From Euryarchaeota archaeon UBA4 (GTDB lineage: Archaea; Thermoplasmatota; Poseidoniia; Poseidoniales; Thalassarchaeaceae), in assembly GCA_002497985.1 (NCBI GenBank), contig DAFQ01000044.1, positions 4,995 to 10,849 of the forward strand: a DNA stretch of 5,855 nt, written 5' to 3'. Of the stretch, positions 1 to 5,044 are shown piece after piece. The position numbers and the translations under genes are program-made. The notes beneath the pieces are model-generated. The model ran no database searches and was not told where the DNA came from. It was given only the letters and a program-made list of their open reading frames with translations. Within the stretch, counting starts at the first letter, position 1. Every line of letters begins with the position of its first letter.

Positions 1-81
1 TTAGGTTCTCACAATTACGTAGGTCCTCACCCAAGGGTGAGCAGCACCACATCCCGGGAGTACGTAGGCTTGAGTAGTCAT
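1..81 (-). CDS. Small hypothetical ORF (26 codons) overlapping the kinase stop
   Basis: A minus-strand ORF begins with ATG at 81-79, inside the sequence ATGA shared with the stop codon of the upstream PfkB gene, and ends with TAA at 3-1. It would encode 26 residues starting MTTQAYVLPGCGAAH and ending YVIVRT. ATGA overlaps are typical of translationally coupled genes, and a weak AGG lies a few bases before the ATG. I recognise no family, and there is no signal peptide or membrane segment. The reading frame spans a 16-bp palindrome at 26-41, so this could instead be the non-coding 3' end of the kinase transcript. An alternative is a larger gene starting at ATG 52-50 (MWCCSPLGEDL), which stays open to the window edge. 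Confidence 0.25.
   Translation of the reverse strand: MTTQAYVLPGCGAAHPWVRTYVIVRT
26..41. repeat. 16-bp palindrome just downstream of the kinase gene
   Basis: CTCACCC and GGGTGAG are perfect inverted 7-mers separated by AA. In minus-strand RNA they would form a GC-rich hairpin about 37 nt after the kinase stop. No T-run follows, so a classical terminator is not supported. It could be a protein-binding site, an RNA processing or stability hairpin, or chance. It is flanked by two copies of TACGTAGG at 16-23 and 61-68. Confidence 0.4.
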
Positions 82-1040
82 ATTCCTACTATTCTTCGAT
101 ACCTGTCAGCGCGGGCATGATATGCCCCCCTATCCAAATTTCTGACTCCCTTGGTTCCCAGTCTCTCGACGCAGTATGATGCCGTTACAGTCGCGTGCAC
201 AAGTGCATTCCTCATCACTTCAATATCGTTTAAGGGGCCTTCATGATCAATGAGGCATGCAAAGAGGGCGCCAGCAAATGTGTCTCCACAGCCAGTTGGA
301 TCAACCATTTTCTCAGTCGGATATGATGGGAGAGCAATAGTTCCGCACGGCAAATGTGCCAATACACCACTGCTTCCCCTCTTCACTATGAGGCTCCTAG
401 GTCCGGGGCCGGCAGCTTCGCCACCGTGTAGGGATCGCCCTGAGATGACTGATGCGATTGCCCTGGTTAGAACCTGCTCTCCCGCAATCGAACAAACCTC
501 TTCCTCGTTTATGATGACAATGTCCACCTTTCTCATTGCCTCGGAAAGTAGTTCAAATTCATTTTCAATCCATAGCCTGAATGAGTCGAGGGCTGTAATT
601 CTGGCCCCCGGACTCTGATCCAATGCTGCCAGTTGGATTCTTGGATGGGTATTGGCACAGAATAGTACGCCAGGGTCGGACCATGCAGCAGGGATAGTTG
701 GGACGAATTCTTCCAAGACGTTTAATTCGGTGGAAATCGTCGTTACTCTTTCCATTGAGTCGTCATATTTTCCAGACCACCTGAATGTATCCCCATCCCC
801 GATTACCACGCCCGCAAGGTTTAGTCCTGAGTCCTCCAGTACCATCTGGTGATATGTGGAGAAGTCCTCCCCCACGGCACTAACTATTCCTATTCTGGGA
901 GGGCTTCCAGGAGGGGGCCTCATGTGAAATGAGGCTGCTAATCCTGAATGTGAGGCGGCGCCCCCGAGAATCCCACTGCCGCTCTCTTCGGGAGTTTGGA
1001 TATCATCATAACCTATACTTCCAACGATGACCATTTCCAT
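78..1040 (-). CDS. PfkB/ribokinase-family carbohydrate (or nucleoside) kinase
   Basis: The 320-residue protein has the usual ribokinase-family length and motif order, and should transfer phosphate from ATP to a sugar-like substrate in the cytosol. A beta-strand start (VIVGSIGYDDI, about 4-14) leads to the substrate-side GG motif (GILGGAAS, 23-30). NEEE at 178-181 fits the NxxE magnesium/phosphate motif. VKRGSSG (219-225) precedes the PfkB signature DPTGCGD (247-253), where D253 is the expected catalytic base and GCG the anion hole; Cys replaces the usual Ala. The segment FRWSGKYDD (86-94) resembles a widespread subgroup of unassigned sugar kinases, so no substrate is proposed. The ATG at 1040-1038 directly abuts the TAA of the biotin carboxylase gene, which implies cotranscription. 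A second ATG two codons later is an alternative start. Residues 200-216 form a Gly-rich loop. Confidence 0.9.
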   Translation of the reverse strand: MEMVIVGSIGYDDIQTPEESGSGILGGAASHSGLAASFHMRPPPGSPPRIGIVSAVGEDFSTYHQMVLEDSGLNLAGVVIGDGDTFRWSGKYDDSMERVTTISTELNVLEEFVPTIPAAWSDPGVLFCANTHPRIQLAALDQSPGARITALDSFRLWIENEFELLSEAMRKVDIVIINEEEVCSIAGEQVLTRAIASVISGRSLHGGEAAGPGPRSLIVKRGSSGVLAHLPCGTIALPSYPTEKMVDPTGCGDTFAGALFACLIDHEGPLNDIEVMRNALVHATVTASYCVERLGTKGVRNLDRGAYHARADRYRRIVGI

Positions 1041-2387
1041 TTAATTGCCCCCGCTCAACAATTCCGGGTGCTCCTCTAGATACCTGATTGTTACATCCCC
1101 CATTTGGAAGTCTTCTTCTTTGAGTATCGCTTGATGTAGGGGTATCAGAGTGTCCACTCCAAGCAGGAGTGTTTCAGAAAGGGCGGCTTCCATCCTGGAA
1201 ATTGCCTGGTTCCTGTCGACGCCCCATGCTATTATCTTCGAGAGCAGGGAGTCGAAGACTGCGGGCATATCGTACCCAGTATGGGCATGTGAATCTATCC
1301 TTATTCCCGGCCCCCCTGGCCAATGGCATTCCCAAAGGCGCCCGGGAGAGGGAGATAGGGTGATTGGGTTCTCAGCGTTGACCCTTACTTGGATGGCATG
1401 CCCGTTGATCGATACTTCGTCTTGAGTCACGGGGATAGATTCTCCAGCTGCAACCCGGATTCCGAGAGACACCAAATCGAATCCAGTAATCATCTCGGTT
1501 ACCGTATGTTCAACCTGAACCCTGGGATTGACCTCGAGGAAGAAGAACTCGCCCTCTGAATCCCGTAAGAACTCAAATGTTGCGAGTCCCTTGTAGCCCA
1601 CGGCTTCTGCTCCTGCAACCACCCTAGATCCTAATTGGGATCTGACTTCTTCCGAGAGCCATGGACCTTCTTCGAGAATCTTCTGATGGCGTCTCTGGAT
1701 TGAGCAGAACCTCTCGCCAAAGTGTATCGCTTTCTCTCCATCGCCGAGAACCTGGAATTCTATATGTTGAGCCCCTTTGATGAACTTCTCCAAGAATACT
1801 CTATCATCCCCGAAGGCAGAAAGAGCCCTTCCCTGGCAGAGCCTCAGGGCCTTGTCGAAGTCCTCAGCCGATTCCACCACCTGCATCCCTATTCCCCCCC
1901 CTCCTGCAGCAGCCTTGATAATCACAGGATAGCCGATATCTTCTGCCTGCTCAGCAGCCTCTTGTGGATTAGAAATCGGCCCATCCGAGCCCTTTGCAAC
2001 GGGAATGCCTGCCTTTGTCATGGCGTCCCTAGCTGCTATCTTGTCGCCCAACAGCCGGAGAACTTCGGGACTTGGGCCGATGAATGTGATGCCCTCCTCT
2101 TCTAGCCTCTGTGCGAAAATTGGGTTCTCGGCTAGGAAACCATAGCCGGGATGTACCGCATCTGCCCCTACTTCCTTAGCTGCTTCAACAATAGCTTCGA
2201 TGTCCAAATATGAAGCCAGAGGGTCCGAACGTGGAATGTAAACCCCCTCATCTGCTAGTCTGACTGGAAGAGAGAGCCTGTCTTCTCGACCATGAATAAC
2301 AACAGCATCAATGCCCATTGACCTAAGCGATCTCAATACCCTCAGGGCTATCTCGCCACGATTCGCGATCAGCACTCTCCTGAACAT
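1041..2387 (-). CDS. accC: Biotin carboxylase subunit of acetyl-/propionyl-CoA carboxylase
   Basis: This enzyme carboxylates biotin on a carrier protein using ATP and bicarbonate, the first half-reaction of acyl-CoA carboxylase. The 448 residues match the E. coli AccC length and cover the N-terminal domain (RVLIANRGEIALRVLR, from 4), the PGYGFLAEN segment (80-88), the ATP-grasp Gly-rich loop (KAAAGGGGIGM, 158-168) and the C-terminal domain. By alignment from memory with E. coli AccC, the key residues are present: K116, K158, H208, E210, K236, E272, E285, N287, R289, Q291, V292, E293 and R335. FLEVNPRVQVEHTVTE carries Thr where Pro is usual. There is no C-terminal biotinyl domain (no MKM motif), so a separate carrier and a carboxyltransferase are needed; neither is in the window. 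Acetyl- versus propionyl-CoA specificity resides in the missing transferase. No Shine-Dalgarno is evident. The stop abuts the kinase start. Confidence 0.95.
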   Translation of the reverse strand: MFRRVLIANRGEIALRVLRSLRSMGIDAVVIHGREDRLSLPVRLADEGVYIPRSDPLASYLDIEAIVEAAKEVGADAVHPGYGFLAENPIFAQRLEEEGITFIGPSPEVLRLLGDKIAARDAMTKAGIPVAKGSDGPISNPQEAAEQAEDIGYPVIIKAAAGGGGIGMQVVESAEDFDKALRLCQGRALSAFGDDRVFLEKFIKGAQHIEFQVLGDGEKAIHFGERFCSIQRRHQKILEEGPWLSEEVRSQLGSRVVAGAEAVGYKGLATFEFLRDSEGEFFFLEVNPRVQVEHTVTEMITGFDLVSLGIRVAAGESIPVTQDEVSINGHAIQVRVNAENPITLSPSPGRLWECHWPGGPGIRIDSHAHTGYDMPAVFDSLLSKIIAWGVDRNQAISRMEAALSETLLLGVDTLIPLHQAILKEEDFQMGDVTIRYLEEHPELLSGGN

Positions 2388-2450
2388 CGAATCGTTGCTG
2401 AAGAAAGAGCCCTATGATTAAATCGGAAAGTAGTTTCATGGAAGTATGGG
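2388..2450 (-). promoter_or_regulatory. 63-nt spacer between reductase and biotin carboxylase genes
   Basis: Read on the minus strand, the spacer contains CGATTTAATCATAGG roughly 35-50 nt before the ATG, a weak TATA-like word (TTTAAT). No purine-rich ribosome binding site precedes the biotin carboxylase ATG. It may hold an internal promoter, or may simply be a gap within one operon. No strong hairpin or T-run interrupts it. Confidence 0.2.
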
Positions 2451-3731
2451 TCAGTATACGTCTCTGAGGTAGCGCTTTTCTGTCTTCATTAGCCCTGTTT
2501 CAACGAAATCCTTTGCTTCCTCTTCACTCATCTCACCAAAATTGGCGCAAATAGAAATCAGAGTCTTATGGACGTCCTTCGCCATGTAATTCTTATCGCC
2601 GCAAACGTAGAAGTATCCGCCACCATTTATCCATTCCCAAATCTCCCCTCCGTTCTTTTCCATTAGGTGCTGCACGTATACCTTCTCAGAGCCAGCTCGT
2701 GACCAAGCCAAGTCTTGTCTGTCAAGTACTCCACTCTCTTTCCACGACTCCATTTCGTCCCTGTAGTAGTACTCACCTTCTTCTGTCCAGTCTCCGAAGA
2801 ATAACCAATTTCTACCAGTCGCCCCATCTAGCTCCCTCTGCTGTAGGAAGGCCCTGAAAGGAGCAATTCCGGTTCCTGGACCAACCATGATGACATCAGT
2901 TGACCCATCCTCCGGGAGAACGAAAGACCTGGTGGGGGACATGAACACCCCTATCTCCGTATCTCTTACCTCGCACCTATCTGCCATGTATCCGGTACAG
3001 AGGCCTGTTCTGTCCCTATCGTGATGGCTGTACCTCACTATCCCAACAGTCAGATGCACGGTTCCCGGTTCGAACTCGGGACTGCTGGCGATTGAGTATA
3101 GTCTGGGCTTCAGACGGTCCATTCCCTCAACCATCTGTTGTGGTGTGAAGCCTATGTGCCCGAAGTCAGAAAGGGCGTCGACGTAGTCACGAGACCAAAT
3201 GTAGTCCTCCATTGCCTTCGGGTCTGACGTAAGCTCTCGCCACAGAGATTCGGCGGGATCAGTCGCTGAACCAATCTCCACATATCCATCTGGCAAGTCA
3301 CCTTCTTCCCCAGTTCCCGCCCAGTCTACAATTATCGAGCCGTCTCTGGATGAGGAGCGTGTCCTGCTGATCATTCGAATCTCTAGGTCGCCACTATCGG
3401 AGGCAACCCTCTCGCCCAACGACTCAATCCACTTCTTTGAGACCCTGTGAATCTCATATCTGTCAGTTAAGGCGTTCCTGATGGAGCAGGTTCCGAGGTT
3501 GGTCTCAACTTCCTCATCTCCAGAAAATCCGCAGAGTCCCAGAACCTCCTCAACAATTTCGGGGGGGCACTTTGGAATGACCCCTAGTGCATCCCCGGAC
3601 TTGTAGGTTAGCCCGGAGTCTCCCAAATCGAAAACGATGTGCCGAGTCTCCTTTCCTGAACCCTTGCCATTCAATATTCGGTTGTCCGTCAGGATTGACG
3701 AATACGGATTCTTTGCACTCCAGTCAGACAA
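2451..3731 (-). CDS. CysJ/CPR-type FAD-NADPH reductase lacking the FMN domain
   Basis: This protein resembles the C-terminal FAD/NADPH half of sulfite reductase flavoprotein CysJ and cytochrome P450 reductase. It probably passes electrons from NADPH through FAD to an unknown partner. The FAD-binding motif RLYSIASS (210-217) and TGLCTGYMA (242-250) are followed by the NADP-binding GPGTGIAPFR (284-293), NWLFFGD (308-314), SRAGSEKVYVQ (344-354, likely contacting the 2'-phosphate of NADPH), YVCGD (375-379) and the CysJ-like C-terminus RYLRDVY, whose final Tyr is expected to stack on FAD. At 426 residues it lacks the N-terminal flavodoxin-like domain of about 200 residues found in CysJ (about 600). 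No hemoprotein partner is nearby. The only plausible start is TTG at 3731-3729: an in-frame TAG lies six codons upstream, the N-terminus aligns with the connecting domain, and GGTGA sits 4 nt before it. Confidence 0.9.
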   Translation of the reverse strand: MSDWSAKNPYSSILTDNRILNGKGSGKETRHIVFDLGDSGLTYKSGDALGVIPKCPPEIVEEVLGLCGFSGDEEVETNLGTCSIRNALTDRYEIHRVSKKWIESLGERVASDSGDLEIRMISRTRSSSRDGSIIVDWAGTGEEGDLPDGYVEIGSATDPAESLWRELTSDPKAMEDYIWSRDYVDALSDFGHIGFTPQQMVEGMDRLKPRLYSIASSPEFEPGTVHLTVGIVRYSHHDRDRTGLCTGYMADRCEVRDTEIGVFMSPTRSFVLPEDGSTDVIMVGPGTGIAPFRAFLQQRELDGATGRNWLFFGDWTEEGEYYYRDEMESWKESGVLDRQDLAWSRAGSEKVYVQHLMEKNGGEIWEWINGGGYFYVCGDKNYMAKDVHKTLISICANFGEMSEEEAKDFVETGLMKTEKRYLRDVY

Positions 3732-3745
3732 GCCGTCACCTTCGA
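3729..3745 (-). promoter_or_regulatory. Shine-Dalgarno fixing the TTG start of the reductase gene
   Basis: On the minus strand the sequence is GAAGGTGACGGCTTG. AAGGTGA is complementary to the 16S anti-Shine-Dalgarno region (pairing of the GGTGA core) and ends 4 nt before TTG. No ATG or GTG occurs in frame between the upstream TAG (3749-3747) and this TTG, so the start choice is well supported. Confidence 0.65.
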
Positions 3746-3848
3746 CCTAGCGAGTCAAGTTCTGTTTATGAAGAAATGCTGAACGGGGGCTGCAGGAATC
3801 CCATCACAGCAGCGATGGGGTCAAGTCCTAGGGCTGACTTCGAGTGTC
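3732..3848. promoter_or_regulatory. Divergent promoter region between reductase and MBL hydrolase
   Basis: This 117-bp region separates oppositely oriented genes, so promoters for both should lie in or near it. GTTTATGAA at 3764-3772 contains a TATA-like TTTATG on the plus strand and CATAAA on the minus strand. At the usual archaeal distance of about 25 nt it would place a start near 3793 for the hydrolase (leader about 55 nt) and near 3741 for the reductase, just ahead of its Shine-Dalgarno. The word GTCAAGT occurs at 3754-3760 and 3820-3826, each followed by a pyrimidine then CT. A stem-loop lies at 3800-3819. The promoter assignment is an inference from spacing. Confidence 0.4.
3800..3819. 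repeat. Stem-loop in the divergent intergenic region
   Basis: CCCATC (3800-3805) and GATGGG (3814-3819) are perfect inverted 6-mers around an 8-nt loop. The stem would sit in the 5' leader of the hydrolase mRNA, about 30 nt before its GTG start, or could serve as an operator between the two genes. Confidence 0.4.
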
Positions 3849-4640
3849 GTGGCGAGAGTAGACTTCCTGGGCACTGGCAATGCTTTCTCCCCCCATGGGA
3901 GGCTGCATGCTCTCGCAATGATTGATGAAAAAATCCTGATTGATGCACCCCCGACGCTCCTAGCTCAGATGAGGAGCGGGGATTTCTCCACCTCATCAAT
4001 CCAACACTTACTATTCACTCACTGGCATGCTGATCACACATTCGGATTTCCATTCTTTCTTTTGGATAGGAAATACATTTCCGACACCTCTGGAGATGCG
4101 AGTCTCACGGTCCACCTAAGGCCCGGTGGGAAAACTCTACTCTCTTCCCTATGCAACATGGGATTTCCAGGAAGTCTAACTGACGCCCTTGAGCAATCCA
4201 TAGACTGGAACGAGGATGAGTCGGGAATATTGGAAGGGACTGGATGGAAGTACGAAAGATTCCCGGTTTGTCACACTCCCGAGACCGATCCGCATGGATA
4301 CGAATTGACTCATGAATCGGGATTTAGATTACTCCACTGCGGCGATTCAGGACCTTGCTCAGAAATCGAAAAAAGGGCTGGCAATGCTGATGTTGTTTTA
4401 CTAGAAATGGGAATGCCCGACATAGGGGAGTTCCCTCATCACCATCGTCCCTCCGATGTAATATCTTTCAGTGGGAGGCATCCAGAAGCTAAAGTCCTAG
4501 TAACTCACAACTACTCTTCAGGCAGGGGCAATGACGGAGGTTTTCCTATGCCCTCCCTACCAGACTCAATACACCAACTGGAAGATGGAGATGCGATTGA
4601 GATAAGTTCAGATGGTAGTTTTTCTCTGATAATAAAATAA
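3849..4640 (+). CDS. RNase Z-like metallo-beta-lactamase-fold hydrolase
   Basis: The 263-residue protein has the two-metal MBL fold of the RNase Z/ElaC group. LGTGNAFSPHGR (7-18) is the characteristic first strand and loop. THWHADH (57-63) gives the HxHxDH ligands H58, H60, D62 and H63. H142 (PVCH), D166 (CGDSG) and H220 (VTHNYS) complete the metal set; E186 and the HHHRP segment (197-201) also fit the fold. The family includes tRNA 3'-end endonucleases and other phosphodiesterases or hydrolases. I see no clear exosite insertion of the kind used by RNase Z to hold tRNA, and the DAPPTLL (32-38) and FGFPFFLLDRKY (65-76) segments look like a related subgroup without known substrate, so tRNase activity is not claimed. 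The GTG start at 3849 immediately precedes the conserved first strand; no ATG, GTG or TTG lies upstream before the in-frame TGA at 3780. It is cytosolic, with no signal peptide. Confidence 0.88.
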   Translation: MARVDFLGTGNAFSPHGRLHALAMIDEKILIDAPPTLLAQMRSGDFSTSSIQHLLFTHWHADHTFGFPFFLLDRKYISDTSGDASLTVHLRPGGKTLLSSLCNMGFPGSLTDALEQSIDWNEDESGILEGTGWKYERFPVCHTPETDPHGYELTHESGFRLLHCGDSGPCSEIEKRAGNADVVLLEMGMPDIGEFPHHHRPSDVISFSGRHPEAKVLVTHNYSSGRGNDGGFPMPSLPDSIHQLEDGDAIEISSDGSFSLIIK

Positions 4641-4664
4641 TAGAAAAAATATAACATATTTATA
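4629..4664. other. AT-rich tract (possible unwinding element)
   Basis: Thirty-four of 36 bases are A or T, far above the surrounding roughly balanced composition. It begins in the last codons of the hydrolase gene and ends in a TATA-like ATATTTATA (4656-4664). Next to an orc1/cdc6 gene, such a tract could be a DNA-unwinding element of a replication origin, but it could equally be a terminator or promoter region. Confidence 0.35.
4656..4664 (+). promoter_or_regulatory. TATA-like box
   Basis: ATATTTATA contains the archaeal-type core TTTATA at 4659-4664. A transcript would start about 25 nt downstream, near 4686, close to the stem-loop at 4682-4704. The orc1/cdc6 start is more than 350 nt beyond that, so the box would serve a long leader, a small RNA, or nothing. 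Confidence 0.3.
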
Positions 4665-4681
4665 GTGAGGACAAGGGATAG

Positions 4682-4704
4682 CCATTTCTGATCCTACGAA
4701 ATGG
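4682..4704. repeat. Inverted repeat CCATTTC-N9-GAAATGG
   Basis: CCATTTC (4682-4688) and GAAATGG (4698-4704) are perfect inverted 7-mers separated by TGATCCTAC. The arm could pair in RNA or be bound as DNA. It lies about 20 bp after the TTTATA box at 4659-4664. Confidence 0.45.
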
Positions 4705-4736
4705 TGATCGCCCAATGTTCGTGAGGAGTTTTTCTC

Positions 4737-4758
4737 ATTGTCCAATAGCAATATATTG
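4737..4758. repeat. Six-base-periodic CAAT/ATTG cluster
   Basis: Four copies of CAAT or its complement start exactly 6 bp apart: ATTG at 4737, CAAT at 4743, CAAT at 4749 and ATTG at 4755. The last two make the 10-bp palindrome CAATATATTG (4749-4758). CCAAT also occurs at 4712-4716 and 4788-4792. The function is unknown; a protein-binding array is one possibility. Confidence 0.35.
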
Positions 4759-4830
4759 ACGCGCCCATAAGTAGCTGCTGTCTGGGACCAATACTGGATA
4801 ACTTCAACTAACTCCTTGAACTGCAATATG

Positions 4831-4842
4831 GTTACACTGGAG
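4831..4842 (-). promoter_or_regulatory. Origin-recognition-box-like word
   Basis: On the minus strand this reads CTCCAGTGTAAC. From memory, the core of archaeal origin recognition boxes is close to CTCCAGTGGAAAC, so eight leading bases agree and the remainder partly. A related ATCCAGTATTGG lies at 4788-4799 in the same orientation, 43 bp away (about four helical turns). The G-rich tail typical of full boxes is absent, and TCCAGT also occurs several times within the adjacent hydrolase gene, so this may be chance. Confidence 0.25.
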
Positions 4843-4844
4843 GG

Positions 4845-4853
4845 AATATAATT
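4845..4853 (+). promoter_or_regulatory. TATA-like box upstream of orc1/cdc6
   Basis: AATATAATT is preceded by a purine-rich GGAGGG that could act as a TFB recognition element. The predicted start would be near 4875, giving the initiator mRNA a leader of about 170 nt. Weaker AT-rich words closer to the gene (TTATAG at 4901-4906, TTATTATC at 4941-4948) are alternatives. Confidence 0.3.
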
Positions 4854-4924
4854 ACCTCAAGCGCAATAGTAATGAGGGTAAAGGATCGTCATCTGCGATG
4901 TTATAGAAATGGGTTCAAAGATCA

Positions 4925-4939
4925 ATTCTCTCAGAGAAT
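4925..4939. promoter_or_regulatory. 15-bp interrupted palindrome upstream of orc1/cdc6
   Basis: ATTCTCT and AGAGAAT are perfect inverted 7-mers around a single C. Centred about 113 bp before the orc1/cdc6 ATG, it has the form of an operator for a dimeric regulator, or could be an initiator-binding element. CTCAGA, part of it, recurs at 4962-4967 and 4990-4995. Confidence 0.4.
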
Positions 4940-5044
4940 CTTATTATCTCCTGCTCACTCGCTCAGAATCCGCGTCGGCCGGTTGTTAACTCAGATGGGG
5001 AGTTGTCAGCAGCAATTGTGCGGAATATGGAGAAGTGTAAAAAA

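Larger units (their letters stand above)
4617..4736 (+). terminator. Candidate oligo-T termination signals after the hydrolase gene
   Basis: AGTTTTTCTC occurs at 4617-4626, within the last codons of the hydrolase gene, and again exactly 110 bp later at 4727-4736. Archaeal transcription often stops at T-rich runs without a hairpin, so either T5 could end the hydrolase transcript. The second copy also lies within a short inverted repeat (GAG-TTTTT-CTC). Assignment rests only on the T-runs and position. Confidence 0.3.
4641..5044. other. Non-coding region upstream of orc1/cdc6; candidate replication origin
   Basis: No convincing gene lies in these 404 bp. The contents are: part of an AT-rich tract; a 7-bp inverted repeat CCATTTC/GAAATGG with a 9-nt loop (4682-4704); a periodic cluster of CAAT/ATTG words (4737-4758) that includes the 10-bp palindrome CAATATATTG; two ACTGGA words 43 bp apart (4793, 4836), the second within GTTACACTGGAG; a TATA-like AATATAATT (4845-4853); and a 15-bp interrupted palindrome (4925-4939). 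Archaeal origins commonly adjoin orc1/cdc6 and combine AT-rich DNA with initiator-binding repeats, which is why an origin is suggested. No strongly conserved set of long origin recognition boxes with G-runs is seen, so confidence is limited. Confidence 0.35.

Noticed and set aside
250..852. Two plus-strand ORFs opposite the PfkB gene
   Set aside because: Both are antisense to a well-supported kinase gene and show no domain signature.
1150..2105. Plus-strand ORFs opposite the biotin carboxylase gene
   Set aside because: They are antisense to conserved ATP-grasp and C-terminal domain sequence; the products look random.
3766..3999. Minus-strand ORF overlapping the start of the hydrolase gene
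   Set aside because: It lies antisense to the conserved LGTG strand of the hydrolase and has no recognisable features.
4608..4826. Minus-strand ORF of 72 codons opposite the hydrolase 3' end and the intergenic gap
   Set aside because: It needs a TTG start, runs through the AT-rich tract giving a low-complexity FFLLFYYQ tail, overlaps the hydrolase end, and resembles no family I know. A TATA-like word on the minus strand near 4848 is the only support.
4910..4925. GGGTTCAAAG resembling a tRNA T-loop
   Set aside because: The flanking bases do not form a T-stem, and no acceptor, D-arm or anticodon arm can be built around it.
4907..5044. Upstream in-frame extension of orc1/cdc6
   Set aside because: The frame is open, with TTG, GTG and ATG codons at 5003, 5018 and 5027, but Orc1/Cdc6 proteins normally begin close to the IFEKIL segment and the extension looks non-conserved. 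ATG 5027 remains a minor alternative.
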